32,976 nt of DNA, taken from a virus. Below, in pieces: positions 15,398 to 23,456 of the stretch (positions within the stretch are counted from its first letter, which is position 1; each line of letters opens with the position of its first letter). The translations under genes were made by a program, and so were the position numbers. The stretch is from IMG/VR virus record IMGVR_UViG_3300032298_000394, positions 1 through 32,976 of that record; one strand, 5' to 3'. Below the pieces are notes generated by a model. The model did no database searches, was not told the origin of the DNA, and saw only the letters and a program-made list of their open reading frames with translations.

Positions 15398-16036
15398 ATG
15401 AACCTAAAACAAATATTTTTAGAAGCATTAGAAAAGTCAAGTACCGACAATTCAATTGAAAACGGTATATTTGATATTTCTAAACAAGAACATATTGAAA
15501 TACTTAGAGGACATTTATTGGAATCAAATATAGATTCTAAAACAGTAAATCAATATCTAAATAAAATGCTTGAAGGCAGATATCCTGACAGACAAGCATA
15601 CAATTCAAACGGTATTCTCGTTACATTTCCAACTCCTGAATATAAACAAAAGGCTATTGAACGTGGTTCTCACTTTGAACAAAATCCTAGAAAAGGACAA
15701 GCTAATGTATTCTCTGGAGATGAACAACCAACACAACAAAACGGACAGCCAACACAACAAAGCGGTCAACAAATTGAATTTGAACCAACAGAACCCCAAC
15801 AAATTCAACAAACTCAACAACAAGAACCACAAACACCAAAGAGTGACGATAGAACTTCTGACGAAAAAGAACAAGATGCAGTAGCAATTGAAAAGGCATT
15901 GACTACTGAATATACACTTGAAGAAGCTTTAAGATTCGGATTTTATAACAAGAAAAATAAATGGTACGATAGTTCTGGCGATTTTATTGGTAATTTGTGG
16001 AATATAGATGGTAAACAACTAATATTAAATAAATGA
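15398..16036 (+). CDS. Late-class protein with Gln/Pro-rich linker
   Basis: A 212-residue protein, unrecognised. Residues 1-100 form a compact domain (I-F-D-I-S-K-Q-E-H near 23-31, N-K-M-L-E-G-R-Y-P-D-R-Q-A-Y near 55-68, L-V-T-F-P-T-P-E-Y near 74-82). Then comes a low-complexity linker made mostly of Gln, Pro, Thr and Glu (about 108-150) and a small C-terminal domain with L-E-E-A-L-R-F-G-F-Y. The stop overlaps the next ATG (ATGA). It follows the 613-residue unknown by 2 bases and shares its late box, so the two likely act together. The first domain looks conserved in character, as if from a family found in marine T4-like phages, but I cannot name it. Confidence 0.6.
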   Translation: MNLKQIFLEALEKSSTDNSIENGIFDISKQEHIEILRGHLLESNIDSKTVNQYLNKMLEGRYPDRQAYNSNGILVTFPTPEYKQKAIERGSHFEQNPRKGQANVFSGDEQPTQQNGQPTQQSGQQIEFEPTEPQQIQQTQQQEPQTPKSDDRTSDEKEQDAVAIEKALTTEYTLEEALRFGFYNKKNKWYDSSGDFIGNLWNIDGKQLILNK

Positions 16037-16425
16037 AAAATAAACAATTATTGTGTACATTTACCACTTCCAAAGAATATGATGCTGTCATTTTAGAAAT
16101 AAAAAATTTCTATAGTGTTATCAACGGCAAAATATTTCTGTTATGTAATGTCAACAATCCAAAAGAATTGTATGCTACATACAATGTTGACTTAACCGAT
16201 GGAAATTCAATGAAATTCCGAAATACCATCAGCGTTCATAGAAAAAAAGAAACCAACACTCTGTACACTCTGAATGCGATGAACAAATTAATCGCTGAAG
16301 AAAACAACGGTGTTTTGGATAAAACCTTCCAATTGGACTGGAATCTCTACAGAAATTCAATTATTTTAACAAGTGAAGTGTCTGTCCGAATCGTGTCCGT
16401 GAAAATTTTTGATATAATAAGTTGA
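16033..16425 (+). CDS. Small conserved-looking protein upstream of the SSB gene
   Basis: A 130-residue protein, unrecognised. Alternating hydrophobic strands (L-L-C-T-F-T at 5-10; I-F-L-L-C-N-V near 35-41) and a central N-T-I-S-V-H-R-K-K-E-T-N-T-L-Y-T-L-N-A-M stretch (about 64-83) give an alpha/beta impression. A second strand group ends V-S-V-K-I-F-D-I-I. No membrane segment or catalytic motif. Translation is probably coupled to the preceding gene by the ATGA overlap. The -35 element of the SSB promoter overlaps its last codons, so it closes the late operon. Confidence 0.6.
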   Translation: MKNKQLLCTFTTSKEYDAVILEIKNFYSVINGKIFLLCNVNNPKELYATYNVDLTDGNSMKFRNTISVHRKKETNTLYTLNAMNKLIAEENNGVLDKTFQLDWNLYRNSIILTSEVSVRIVSVKIFDIIS

Positions 16426-16450
16426 AAATGTTTGGTGGGTAGTATATATT
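16422..16450 (+). promoter_or_regulatory. Sigma70-like promoter of SSB gene
   Basis: TTGAAA (16422-16427), 17-base spacer, TATATT (16445-16450). The stretch GTAGTATATATTA is shared with the recombinase-gene promoter about 930 bases downstream. The predicted start near 16457 would lie inside the hairpin at 16449-16477. Confidence 0.55.
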
Positions 16451-16534
16451 AATGACAACTTAATTGGTTGTCGTTAAATAATTCGTGTGAGTTATTTAAT
16501 TAACTAATTAAACAATTAACTAATTAAAATAATT
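16449..16534 (+). promoter_or_regulatory. SSB leader: hairpin/pseudoknot candidate plus UUAA-rich repeats
   Basis: TTAATGACAAC (16449-16459) pairs with GTTGTCGTTAA (16467-16477) over 11 pairs with one G-U. The 7-base loop TTAATTG (16460-16466) is an exact complement of CAATTAA at 16513-16519, allowing a pseudoknot-like contact. A 15-base direct repeat AATTAACTAATTAAA (16498-16512, 16514-16528) and AT-only sequence lead to the ATG. This layout resembles the T4 gene 32 autoregulatory leader (pseudoknot followed by unstructured UUAAA repeats). Confidence 0.45.
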
Positions 16535-17344
16535 ATGGCATTAGACATATCAAAGCTGAAGAGCCGTCTGAGCTCTCTAACAAACCAAGGCAACAAAACC
16601 AATTTAATTTGGAAACCAAAGCCTGGTAAACAAGTGGTTCGTATCGTTCCATACAAGTATCAAAATGACAATCCTTTTATTGAGTTGAAGTTTCACTATA
16701 ACATCAATAACAAGACTTATCTATCTCCTGATAGTTTTAATCGTCCAGATCCAATCGTTGAATGGTCAAATCGTATGAAGAAGACCGGAAATAAGGAAGA
16801 TTGGCTTTTGGGACGTAAGTTTGAACCAAAGATGCGTACATATGCTCCAATCCTTGTTCGTGGTGAAGAAAACGAAGGTGTTCGTTTCTGGGGATTTGGT
16901 AAAAATGTATATCAAGAAATTCTAAGTATCATCAGCGATGTTGATTACGGTGATATTACTGATTTGGTAAACGGACGTGACATTGTAGTAGAATTTCGTA
17001 CCGCAGAAGATTCTGGTAAGTCATTCCCAGAAACTACTATTCGTGTTAAGCCAAATGCAAGTGTTGCTATTGATGTTGCTCAAAAAGAAATCTTGGCACA
17101 ACAAACTAACATCATGGATCTATTCCCTGAATTTAGTTATGACGAACTAAAGGAAGTTATGAACGCATGGTTGAATCCAGATGGTTCAATTCCATCAGAA
17201 GGAACGGTAAACACAATTGTTGATGATGATGCTCAATCTCCTGCTCCAAAAGCAGTTGCTACGAATAAGTCACCAACAGCTACCGCATCAAAATCAAATA
17301 CAGAGGATGTTTCAGCTGCTTTTGATAATTTGTTCAACAGTTAA
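16535..17344 (+). CDS. 32: Single-stranded DNA-binding protein, T4 gp32-like
   Basis: A 269-residue protein with gp32-like layout. The N-terminus holds a basic Ser/Leu segment (K-L-K-S-R-L-S-S-L-T) at the place of the T4 LAST motif, for cooperative self-binding. The core is aromatic-rich (V-V-R-I-V-P-Y, F-I-E-L-K-F-H-Y, R-F-W-G-F-G-K), as in the gp32 OB-type DNA-binding cleft. A disordered linker precedes an acidic/hydrophobic C-terminal tail (E-D-V-S-A-A-F-D-N-L-F) of the kind that recruits replication partners. There is no cysteine anywhere, so the T4 gp32 zinc site is absent. All 11 arginine codons are CGT, a bias typical of high expression here. It starts the replication/recombination block and has its own promoter and a leader suited to autoregulation. 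Confidence 0.85.
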   Translation: MALDISKLKSRLSSLTNQGNKTNLIWKPKPGKQVVRIVPYKYQNDNPFIELKFHYNINNKTYLSPDSFNRPDPIVEWSNRMKKTGNKEDWLLGRKFEPKMRTYAPILVRGEENEGVRFWGFGKNVYQEILSIISDVDYGDITDLVNGRDIVVEFRTAEDSGKSFPETTIRVKPNASVAIDVAQKEILAQQTNIMDLFPEFSYDELKEVMNAWLNPDGSIPSEGTVNTIVDDDAQSPAPKAVATNKSPTATASKSNTEDVSAAFDNLFNS

Positions 17345-17350
17345 AATTAA

Positions 17351-17397
17351 TTGTTAGTAATGGGGTGGTAGTATATATTACTGCCACCCCTATTTTA
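17351..17397 (+). terminator. Hairpin terminator candidate overlapping the recombinase-gene promoter
   Basis: GGGGTGGTAGTA (17362-17373) pairs with TACTGCCACCCC (17379-17390) over 12 pairs with one G-U, loop TATAT, followed by TATTTTAG. The same bases carry TTGTTA (17351-17356), a 17-base spacer and TATATT (17374-17379). Read-through RNA from the SSB gene would fold the stem; RNA started from this promoter would not contain it. Confidence 0.6.
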
Positions 17398-17410
17398 GTT
17401 ATATAAATTT

Positions 17411-18562
17411 ATGAAAAAGAAAAATCAAGTTACACAAGATACTCCTCAAAGAGATGAGTTGGTTGAATTACTCGCAAATGAATTAAATAAAGCAAACAAA
17501 GACGGTGGTAAAATTGCTTATTTTTTAGACGAACAAGAAAATCCTGCTGAAATTAGTGATTGGATTAGTACAGGTTCGTCTATTCTTGATTTGGCCATTA
17601 GTAACAGACCACATGGTGGACTACCTGTTGGTAAAATGGTTGAATTCAATGGATTGGAAGGAACTGGTAAGAGTTTGTTATCTGCACATGTTGTTGCTGA
17701 TACACAAAAGAAAGGTGGAATCGCAGTTGTTATTGACACTGAAAATGCAGCTGCTCCAGACTTCTGGAAAAGTCTCGGTGTAGATCTATCAAAACTTCTA
17801 TATGTTCAATGTGAAACCGTTGAAGATATTTTTGAAAAGATGGAACAAATGATTGGAATTGTACGTAAGTCAAACAAAGATCGTATTCTTACAATTATTG
17901 TTGACTCTGTTGCTGCTGCATCAACAAAAGTAGAATTGGAAAGTGATCATGGTAAAGATGGTTATGCTACTGGTAAATCAATTATTATCAGTAAAGCAAT
18001 GCGTAAGATTACTACTATGATTGGTCGTCAAAAAGTACTTACTGTATTTACTAACCAATTACGTCAGAATATAAATGCTATGGCATTTGGTGATAAGTAT
18101 GTAGTATCAGGTGGTAAATCACTTGCTTATCATTGCAGTGTTCGTGTTCGTTTGAACAACACAGGTAAACTCAAGAAAGGTGAAGAAGTAATTGGCAATG
18201 AATGTAAAGCAGTAGTTGTCAAAAATCGTATGGGACCACCACAACGTCAAGCATCTTTTGATATTTACTTTGATAGTGGAATTGCAGATTATGGTTCTTG
18301 GATTAAGGTATTGAAAGAAAACAACTTAGTAAAACAAGGTGGGGCTTATTATACTTATAAAAAGGATGACGGTACTGAATGGAAGTTCCAGTCTAAGGAC
18401 TTTGTATCAACAATGAAAAATGACAAAGTTTTGAATGAAGAAATTTATATGAAAATCTGTGATTCAGTCATTATGAAGTATAAAGATCCAAATAGTATCA
18501 TTGTTGATGACGCAGTTATTGACACGGATGAAGATGTTGGTGTATCATCTGAGAATGAGTAA
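17411..18562 (+). CDS. uvsX: RecA/UvsX-family recombinase
   Basis: A 383-residue protein in the RecA/UvsX family. Walker A is G-L-E-G-T-G-K-S (81-88). A Walker-B-type strand T-I-I-V-D-S-V-A-A-A and a V-I-D-T-E-N-A strand (cf. RecA I-D-A-E-H-A) follow. V-F-T-N-Q-L-R-Q-N-I is the equivalent of the RecA N-Q-I-R loop, and V-V-K-N-R-M-G-P-P resembles RecA V-K-N-K. The C-terminus is acidic, as in RecA. It forms filaments on ssDNA and drives strand exchange and recombination-dependent replication, with the SSB gene just upstream. Its last 8 bases overlap the start of the FEN nuclease gene. Arginine is mostly CGT. The sequence looks closer to cellular RecA than T4 UvsX does, but the phage context supports the uvsX role. 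Confidence 0.92.
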   Translation: MKKKNQVTQDTPQRDELVELLANELNKANKDGGKIAYFLDEQENPAEISDWISTGSSILDLAISNRPHGGLPVGKMVEFNGLEGTGKSLLSAHVVADTQKKGGIAVVIDTENAAAPDFWKSLGVDLSKLLYVQCETVEDIFEKMEQMIGIVRKSNKDRILTIIVDSVAAASTKVELESDHGKDGYATGKSIIISKAMRKITTMIGRQKVLTVFTNQLRQNINAMAFGDKYVVSGGKSLAYHCSVRVRLNNTGKLKKGEEVIGNECKAVVVKNRMGPPQRQASFDIYFDSGIADYGSWIKVLKENNLVKQGGAYYTYKKDDGTEWKFQSKDFVSTMKNDKVLNEEIYMKICDSVIMKYKDPNSIIVDDAVIDTDEDVGVSSENE

Positions 18563-19619
18563 TCTATCTGACAGTGAAAAAAAGAGGTTGTTTTCTTTAT
18601 TTGACAACGTAAAACAAGAAGACAGAAGTGTAGGATTGAATAGATCTTCCAATTCTGAAGTTCTAATTGTTGATTTCATGAACACTTTTATTAGAGCGTT
18701 CATGGCCTCCCCCTCCCTCAATTCTAATGGTAACCATACTGGCGGAATTGCAGGGTGTTTAAAAAGCATTGGTTATGCAGCTAAACTAATTAATCCTACA
18801 AAGATTGTAGTTGTATCTGATGGTCAAGGGGGTTCACTGAAAAGACGGAAGATTTATCCTCAGTATAAAAGTGGTAGAAAGACTAAAATTAGGCTCAATA
18901 GAGCTTATGAAGATACTACTCCTGATACTGAAGATAAAAATCTAAAGAAACAGTTGTTAAGGACTGTTCAATATTTAGATAAATTGCCTGTAACAACTAT
19001 GGCAATTGATCATATTGAAGCGGATGATACAATTGCATATTTGGCAACAGACTATTTTAAGAATAGTAATGTTACCATTATGAGTGCTGATAAAGATTTC
19101 TTACAATTAGCTGACGACAGAGTTAAAATCTGGAGTCCAACCAAAAAGAAATTGTATGGTTGTGCCGAAATTCTATTGGAATATGGCATTAGTTGTAAGA
19201 ACTTTATCAACTATAGAGTAATGGAAGGTGATACTAGTGACAATATTGATGGCATTTATGGTGCAGGATTAAAAACTATTATCAAGTGTTATCCTATTCT
19301 TACAGAAGATAAACAGTATACGTTACAGGAATTATATAATTATAGTGATAGTCATAAAGGTAAACTGAAGTTATATGATAGTGTATTAGAAAACAAAGAC
19401 GTTATGCAACGTAATTATGATTTAATGCAGTTGCATGATACTCAAATTCAAACATTCTCGCAATTGAGAATCAATGAAATTATGGAAAAACCAATTTCTA
19501 AATTAGACAAATTTGGTTTTGGCAAATTGTTGGTAGAAGATTGTATGCAAAATAATTTTCCAAATAGTATGATATGGTTGAATGAAGTGTTTGGAAAAAT
19601 CAATTCAATGGTTCTGTAA
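18555..19619 (+). CDS. T4 RNase H-like 5'-3' exonuclease / flap endonuclease
   Basis: A 354-residue FEN/PIN-family nuclease. Metal-site residues appear in the usual order: I-V-D40-F-M-N-T, V-S-D89-G-Q-G-G with K-R-R-K-I-Y-P-Q-Y-K, I-E155-A-D157-D158, S-A-D179-K-D181, and G-D226-T-S-D229-N-I followed by G-A-G-L-K (helix-hairpin-helix DNA-binding turn). The length compares with about 305 for T4 RNase H. It removes RNA primers and flaps from Okazaki fragments. I place the start at the ATG at 18555, which overlaps the recombinase stop by 8 bases; in-frame codons further upstream lie deep inside the recombinase gene. Arginine codons are AGA/AGG, unlike both neighbours. Confidence 0.88.
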   Translation: MSNLSDSEKKRLFSLFDNVKQEDRSVGLNRSSNSEVLIVDFMNTFIRAFMASPSLNSNGNHTGGIAGCLKSIGYAAKLINPTKIVVVSDGQGGSLKRRKIYPQYKSGRKTKIRLNRAYEDTTPDTEDKNLKKQLLRTVQYLDKLPVTTMAIDHIEADDTIAYLATDYFKNSNVTIMSADKDFLQLADDRVKIWSPTKKKLYGCAEILLEYGISCKNFINYRVMEGDTSDNIDGIYGAGLKTIIKCYPILTEDKQYTLQELYNYSDSHKGKLKLYDSVLENKDVMQRNYDLMQLHDTQIQTFSQLRINEIMEKPISKLDKFGFGKLLVEDCMQNNFPNSMIWLNEVFGKINSMVL

Positions 19620-19638
19620 AAAATCTTGGTTTACAGAA
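19612..19638 (+). other. Hairpin over the FEN nuclease stop codon
   Basis: TTCTGTAAA (19612-19620) and TTTACAGAA (19630-19638) form a perfect 9-bp stem with a 9-base loop. It contains the stop codon and has no T-tract after it, so it is more likely an RNA-stability or attenuation element than a classical terminator. Confidence 0.45.
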
Positions 19639-19653
19639 AAAGTGTGGTATGGT
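19626..19653 (+). promoter_or_regulatory. Weak promoter candidate before helicase gene
   Basis: TTGGTT (19626-19631), a 16-base spacer and TATGGT (19648-19653). The -10 region contains TGTGGTA (19643-19649), the element also found before the MoxR and UvsE genes. The match is weaker than at those sites. Confidence 0.35.
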
Positions 19654-19678
19654 TGGTATAGATAAATTATAAAAAATT

Positions 19679-21058
19679 ATGTCAGAAAAAATTGTAGATA
19701 ACCTAAAAAAATTCGGATCTGAATTCCAAATCAAATGTATTAGTGGTTTGGTGTCGGATAAAACATTTATTGAAAGAATCAGTGATATCTTGGAACCAGA
19801 TAGTTTTGAGACTGATGCACATAAATTTATCGTTAAAGAAACGATTAGTTATTTTCTTCAATATAAAGATTTGCCAACCTTGGCAGTTTTTAAGGTTAAA
19901 GTAGATAGTATTGAAAATGATTTACTAAAACAGTCAGTTGTAGAACAACTTCGTTTAGTTTATCAAAAGATCAGTGATACTGATTTGAAATACATCAAAG
20001 AACAGTTTCTTGAATTCTGTAAAAATCAGAAAATCAAGAATGCTATTATGGAAAGCGTTGATCATTTAAAGAGTGGTCAATATGATAAAATCAAACATGT
20101 AGTTGATATTGCGATGAAAGCAGGTATGGAACGTAATATTGGACATGAATACATGGTTGATATTGAACAACGTATGAGTCAAATGGCTCGTAAGACAGTT
20201 AAAACAAACTGGACAGAAATTGATACTCTTATGGATGGTGGTCTTGCTGGAGGTGAACTTGGAATTATTACTGCTTGTGCAGGTAGTGGTAAGAGTTGGG
20301 TTCTTGCTAAGATGGGTGCAGAAGCAATGAAACAAGGCAAGAACGTATTGCATTATACTTTGGAATTGAATGAAAACTATGTTGGTCTACGTTATGATGC
20401 TTGTTTTACTGGAATTGATTTCCAAAACATTCGTAACAACATTGATATTGTTAAGAAGAAGATTGCAGAAGTGCCTGGTAAATTGATTATTAAGTACTTT
20501 CCAATCAAGACAGTATCTGCGCATAGTTTGAAGTTACATGCTGAACGTATTCAAACTCTTGGAACTAAGATAGATCTTATTATTGTTGATTATGCTGATA
20601 TTCTTCGTCCATCACAAAGTGATCGTAATAGTAACAGTTATAGTGAAGCTGGTGGTATTTATGAAGAACTACGTGGTGTAGCAGGTGAGTTACAAGTTCC
20701 AATTTGGAGTGCTTCACAGAGTAATCGTGCTGCTATGGATGAAGATATTATTCAAGCAAATAATATTTCTGACAGTTATCGTAAGATTATGACCGCTGAC
20801 TTTGTTATTTCACTAAGTCGTAAGATGTCAGACAAACAAGCTAATACTGCACGGTTCCATGTAATCAAGAACCGATTTGGTCCAGATGGTGTAACATTCC
20901 CGGCTAGAATGAATGCAGGATGTGGAGATATCAGAATCTTCGCAGAAAATAGCCGTGAAGGTATGGGTATCTTGAATGAAATGAGTCAAGAAGAAAATGT
21001 GGTTAAGAAAATGATAAGCAACAAGTGGAATGCTCATAGTACAGAGGATAGTGAATAA
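19679..21058 (+). CDS. 41: Replicative DNA helicase, DnaB/gp41 family
   Basis: A 459-residue RecA-type hexameric helicase. The N-terminal 150 residues are helical (DnaB N-domain-like). The motor has Walker A A-C-A-G-S-G-K-S (199-206), L-H-Y-T-L-E-L with its catalytic Glu (motif 1a), Walker B I-I-V-D-Y-A-D (301-307), a W-S-A-S-Q-S-N-R motif 3 (sensor Gln) and V-I-K-N-R-F-G-P-D-G in motif 4. Length is close to E. coli DnaB (471) and T4 gp41 (475). It unwinds DNA ahead of the fork and recruits primase, which is not in the window. It follows the SSB, recombinase and nuclease genes and ends before a strong terminator, so it closes the replication block. Confidence 0.93.
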   Translation: MSEKIVDNLKKFGSEFQIKCISGLVSDKTFIERISDILEPDSFETDAHKFIVKETISYFLQYKDLPTLAVFKVKVDSIENDLLKQSVVEQLRLVYQKISDTDLKYIKEQFLEFCKNQKIKNAIMESVDHLKSGQYDKIKHVVDIAMKAGMERNIGHEYMVDIEQRMSQMARKTVKTNWTEIDTLMDGGLAGGELGIITACAGSGKSWVLAKMGAEAMKQGKNVLHYTLELNENYVGLRYDACFTGIDFQNIRNNIDIVKKKIAEVPGKLIIKYFPIKTVSAHSLKLHAERIQTLGTKIDLIIVDYADILRPSQSDRNSNSYSEAGGIYEELRGVAGELQVPIWSASQSNRAAMDEDIIQANNISDSYRKIMTADFVISLSRKMSDKQANTARFHVIKNRFGPDGVTFPARMNAGCGDIRIFAENSREGMGILNEMSQEENVVKKMISNKWNAHSTEDSE

Positions 21059-21072
21059 CCTATATATCAATT

Positions 21073-21140
21073 AAAGGAGAAAAAGTTTCTATAAAATAAG
21101 ATTTTTATAAAGTTTTATTTTGGTCTTTTTCTCCTTTTTT
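21073..21140 (+). terminator. Long-loop terminator between helicase and nrdA
   Basis: AAAGGAGAAAAAG (21073-21085) pairs perfectly with CTTTTTCTCCTTT (21125-21137), 13 bp, with six T at 21135-21140. The 39-base loop can itself form AAAATAA/TTATTTT. The large loop is unusual for a terminator; AAAGGAG within it is not placed to serve any start codon. Confidence 0.7.
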
Positions 21141-21161
21141 GAATAATTATTTTTTACCCAT

Positions 21162-23444
21162 ATGAATAAAGAAATTTTTATAAAGAAGCGTAACGGAAAT
21201 TTGGAAAAATTTAGTGCAGATAAAATCAATAAGGTTTTACAATGGTCAACTGAAGATATCAAAAATGTTAGTTTTGAAGAAGTCGCAATGAATGCACATT
21301 TATCATTTTTTGATAAAATGTCTTCTGGTGATATTCATACAATGTTAATTGAAGCAGCATCAAACTTGATTAGTGAACAAAAACCTAATTATCAATATGT
21401 TGCATCAAGATTGTTAAACTATAGATTAAGAAAGAATGTATGGGGTGGTAAAAATCCTCCTAAACTACATGATTTAGTTCAATCTAATATTGAATCATTG
21501 GTCTATGATGGTGAAATTCTTAATTGGTATAGTAAACAAGAATTTGATAAATTGGATGAATATCTAAAACATGATCGTGATCTTAATTTCACTTATGCTG
21601 GAATTAAACAATTGTGTGATAAATACTTGGTTCAAAATAGAGCAACTAAACAAATATATGAAACACCACAGTTTGCATATATGTTGATTGCAATGACTTT
21701 CTTTAAAGATTATAAAGAAAACCGTCTTGAATATGTAAAGAGAGCTTATAACTATTTTAGTAAGCATAAGATTAATCTACCAACACCAATTATGGCAGGT
21801 GTAAGAACTCCAATGAAGAGTTATGCTAGTTGTTCATTATTCACTGTAGATGATAATTTACGTAGTATTTTCAGTAATATCAGTGCAGTTGGGTTTGCTA
21901 CAGCTAGTCGTTATGGTATTGGATTGAATTTATCAAGACTACGTGCTACAAATGCTCCAATTCGTAATGGTGAAGTAATGCATACAGGCCCAATTCCATT
22001 TGCTAAAGCATTTGAAGCTACTGTAAAGAGTTGTCATCAAAATGGAATTAGGGGGGGTAGTGCCACCGTCAATTTTGCATGGTTTCATTATGACATTCTA
22101 GATATTCTTGTATTGAAGAACAATCAAGGAACTGATGATAATCGGGTTCGTAAGTTGGACTATTGTATTGGATTAGATAAACTAATCTTTGAACGTTTTT
22201 TGAAAAATCAAGACGTTACACTATTTAGTTATCACGAATGCCCTTCACTGTGGAATACATTTGGATTAGAAGGATTCAAAGAAAAATATGAAAAGGCTGA
22301 AGCTAATAAGAACATTAAGTTCAAGAAGAAAGTTCCTGCTCGTGAATTGATGGGACTACTTGCTAAAGAACGTCTTGAAACAGGTCGTATTTATACAATG
22401 TTTGTGGATCATGCAAATGAACATGGTAGTTGGTTGGATCAAGTAGATACTAGTAATCTATGTCTTGAAGTTAATCATCCATTGATTCCAATTAATGATG
22501 TTAATGATAAGGATGCTGAAATTGGCGTTTGTATCTTGGCTGCATTGAATTGGTTGGAAATCAAAGACGATGAAGAAATGGAAAGTGTTTGTGATATTAT
22601 TGTTAGAATGTTGGATGCTTTGATTGAACATCAAGATTATTTCGTACCAGCAGCAGAAAACTTTGCTAAGAAACGTCGTAGTCTTGGTGTAGGTGTTAGT
22701 AACTTGGCTGCTCTATTGGCTAAAGAAGGATTGAAGTATTGGGACAAGGATGCTCCTAACTTTGTTGCCAAGTGGATGGAAAAGACAAGTTATTATTTAA
22801 TCAAGGCTAGTGTTGAAATGGCAAAAGAAGTTGGTAAGTGTGAAAAGTTTGATCGTACTAAGTTTAGTCAAGGAGTATTGCCAATTGATACTTATAAACG
22901 AGATATTGATGAATTTGTTACTGAACCGTTACATATGGATTGGGAAGCACTTCGTGCAGAAATCAAGAAGTATGGTATGAGACATAGTACACTTACTGCT
23001 TGTATGCCGGTAGAATCTAGTTCAGTAATTCAAAGCAGTACCAATGGTATTGAACCACCCCGTAGTGCTATTAGTTTCAAGGGAAGCAAGAGCAATATTT
23101 TGCCAGTGGTAATTCCTAATATTGACAAGTACAAGGATAATTATACATTTGCTTTTGATATGCCAAGTAATGAAGGTTATTTGAAGGTTGCTGCTGCTAT
23201 TCAAAAATTTACAGATATGAGTATTAGTACAAATACTTATTATGTACCATCTCGTTATGAAAAGAATAAAGTTCCTGTTCAAGAAGTGATTAAGGATATG
23301 TTATTGGCTTACAAGTATGGGCTTAAGAATTTGTATTATGCTAATACTGATGATGGTGATAAACAAACTGTTATGAATGAAACTGAAATAAAACAACCAA
23401 TAGTACAAGAATCCGGTTGTGAAAGCGGTGCTTGTGCTTTATAA
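21162..23444 (+). CDS. nrdA: Ribonucleotide reductase class Ia, alpha subunit
   Basis: A complete 760-residue NrdA. The N-terminal 90 residues form an ATP-cone (K-K-R-N-G-N-L-E-K-F) for allosteric control. Active-site residues are C224 (Y-A-S-C-S-L), N432, C434 and E436 (N-L-C-L-E-V), and the C-terminal redox pair C753/C758 (C-E-S-G-A-C-A-L). S-S-V-I-Q-S-S-T-N-G-I-E-P-P is the conserved loop near the active site. The enzyme reduces NDPs to dNDPs and needs the NrdB radical and a thioredoxin/glutaredoxin; no such redoxin is encoded here. Length matches E. coli NrdA (761). nrdB follows 12 bases later in one operon. It lies after a terminator, and no convincing promoter or Shine-Dalgarno was found before its ATG. 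Confidence 0.97.
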   Translation: MNKEIFIKKRNGNLEKFSADKINKVLQWSTEDIKNVSFEEVAMNAHLSFFDKMSSGDIHTMLIEAASNLISEQKPNYQYVASRLLNYRLRKNVWGGKNPPKLHDLVQSNIESLVYDGEILNWYSKQEFDKLDEYLKHDRDLNFTYAGIKQLCDKYLVQNRATKQIYETPQFAYMLIAMTFFKDYKENRLEYVKRAYNYFSKHKINLPTPIMAGVRTPMKSYASCSLFTVDDNLRSIFSNISAVGFATASRYGIGLNLSRLRATNAPIRNGEVMHTGPIPFAKAFEATVKSCHQNGIRGGSATVNFAWFHYDILDILVLKNNQGTDDNRVRKLDYCIGLDKLIFERFLKNQDVTLFSYHECPSLWNTFGLEGFKEKYEKAEANKNIKFKKKVPARELMGLLAKERLETGRIYTMFVDHANEHGSWLDQVDTSNLCLEVNHPLIPINDVNDKDAEIGVCILAALNWLEIKDDEEMESVCDIIVRMLDALIEHQDYFVPAAENFAKKRRSLGVGVSNLAALLAKEGLKYWDKDAPNFVAKWMEKTSYYLIKASVEMAKEVGKCEKFDRTKFSQGVLPIDTYKRDIDEFVTEPLHMDWEALRAEIKKYGMRHSTLTACMPVESSSVIQSSTNGIEPPRSAISFKGSKSNILPVVIPNIDKYKDNYTFAFDMPSNEGYLKVAAAIQKFTDMSISTNTYYVPSRYEKNKVPVQEVIKDMLLAYKYGLKNLYYANTDDGDKQTVMNETEIKQPIVQESGCESGACAL

Positions 23445-23456
23445 TAGGATAACAAA

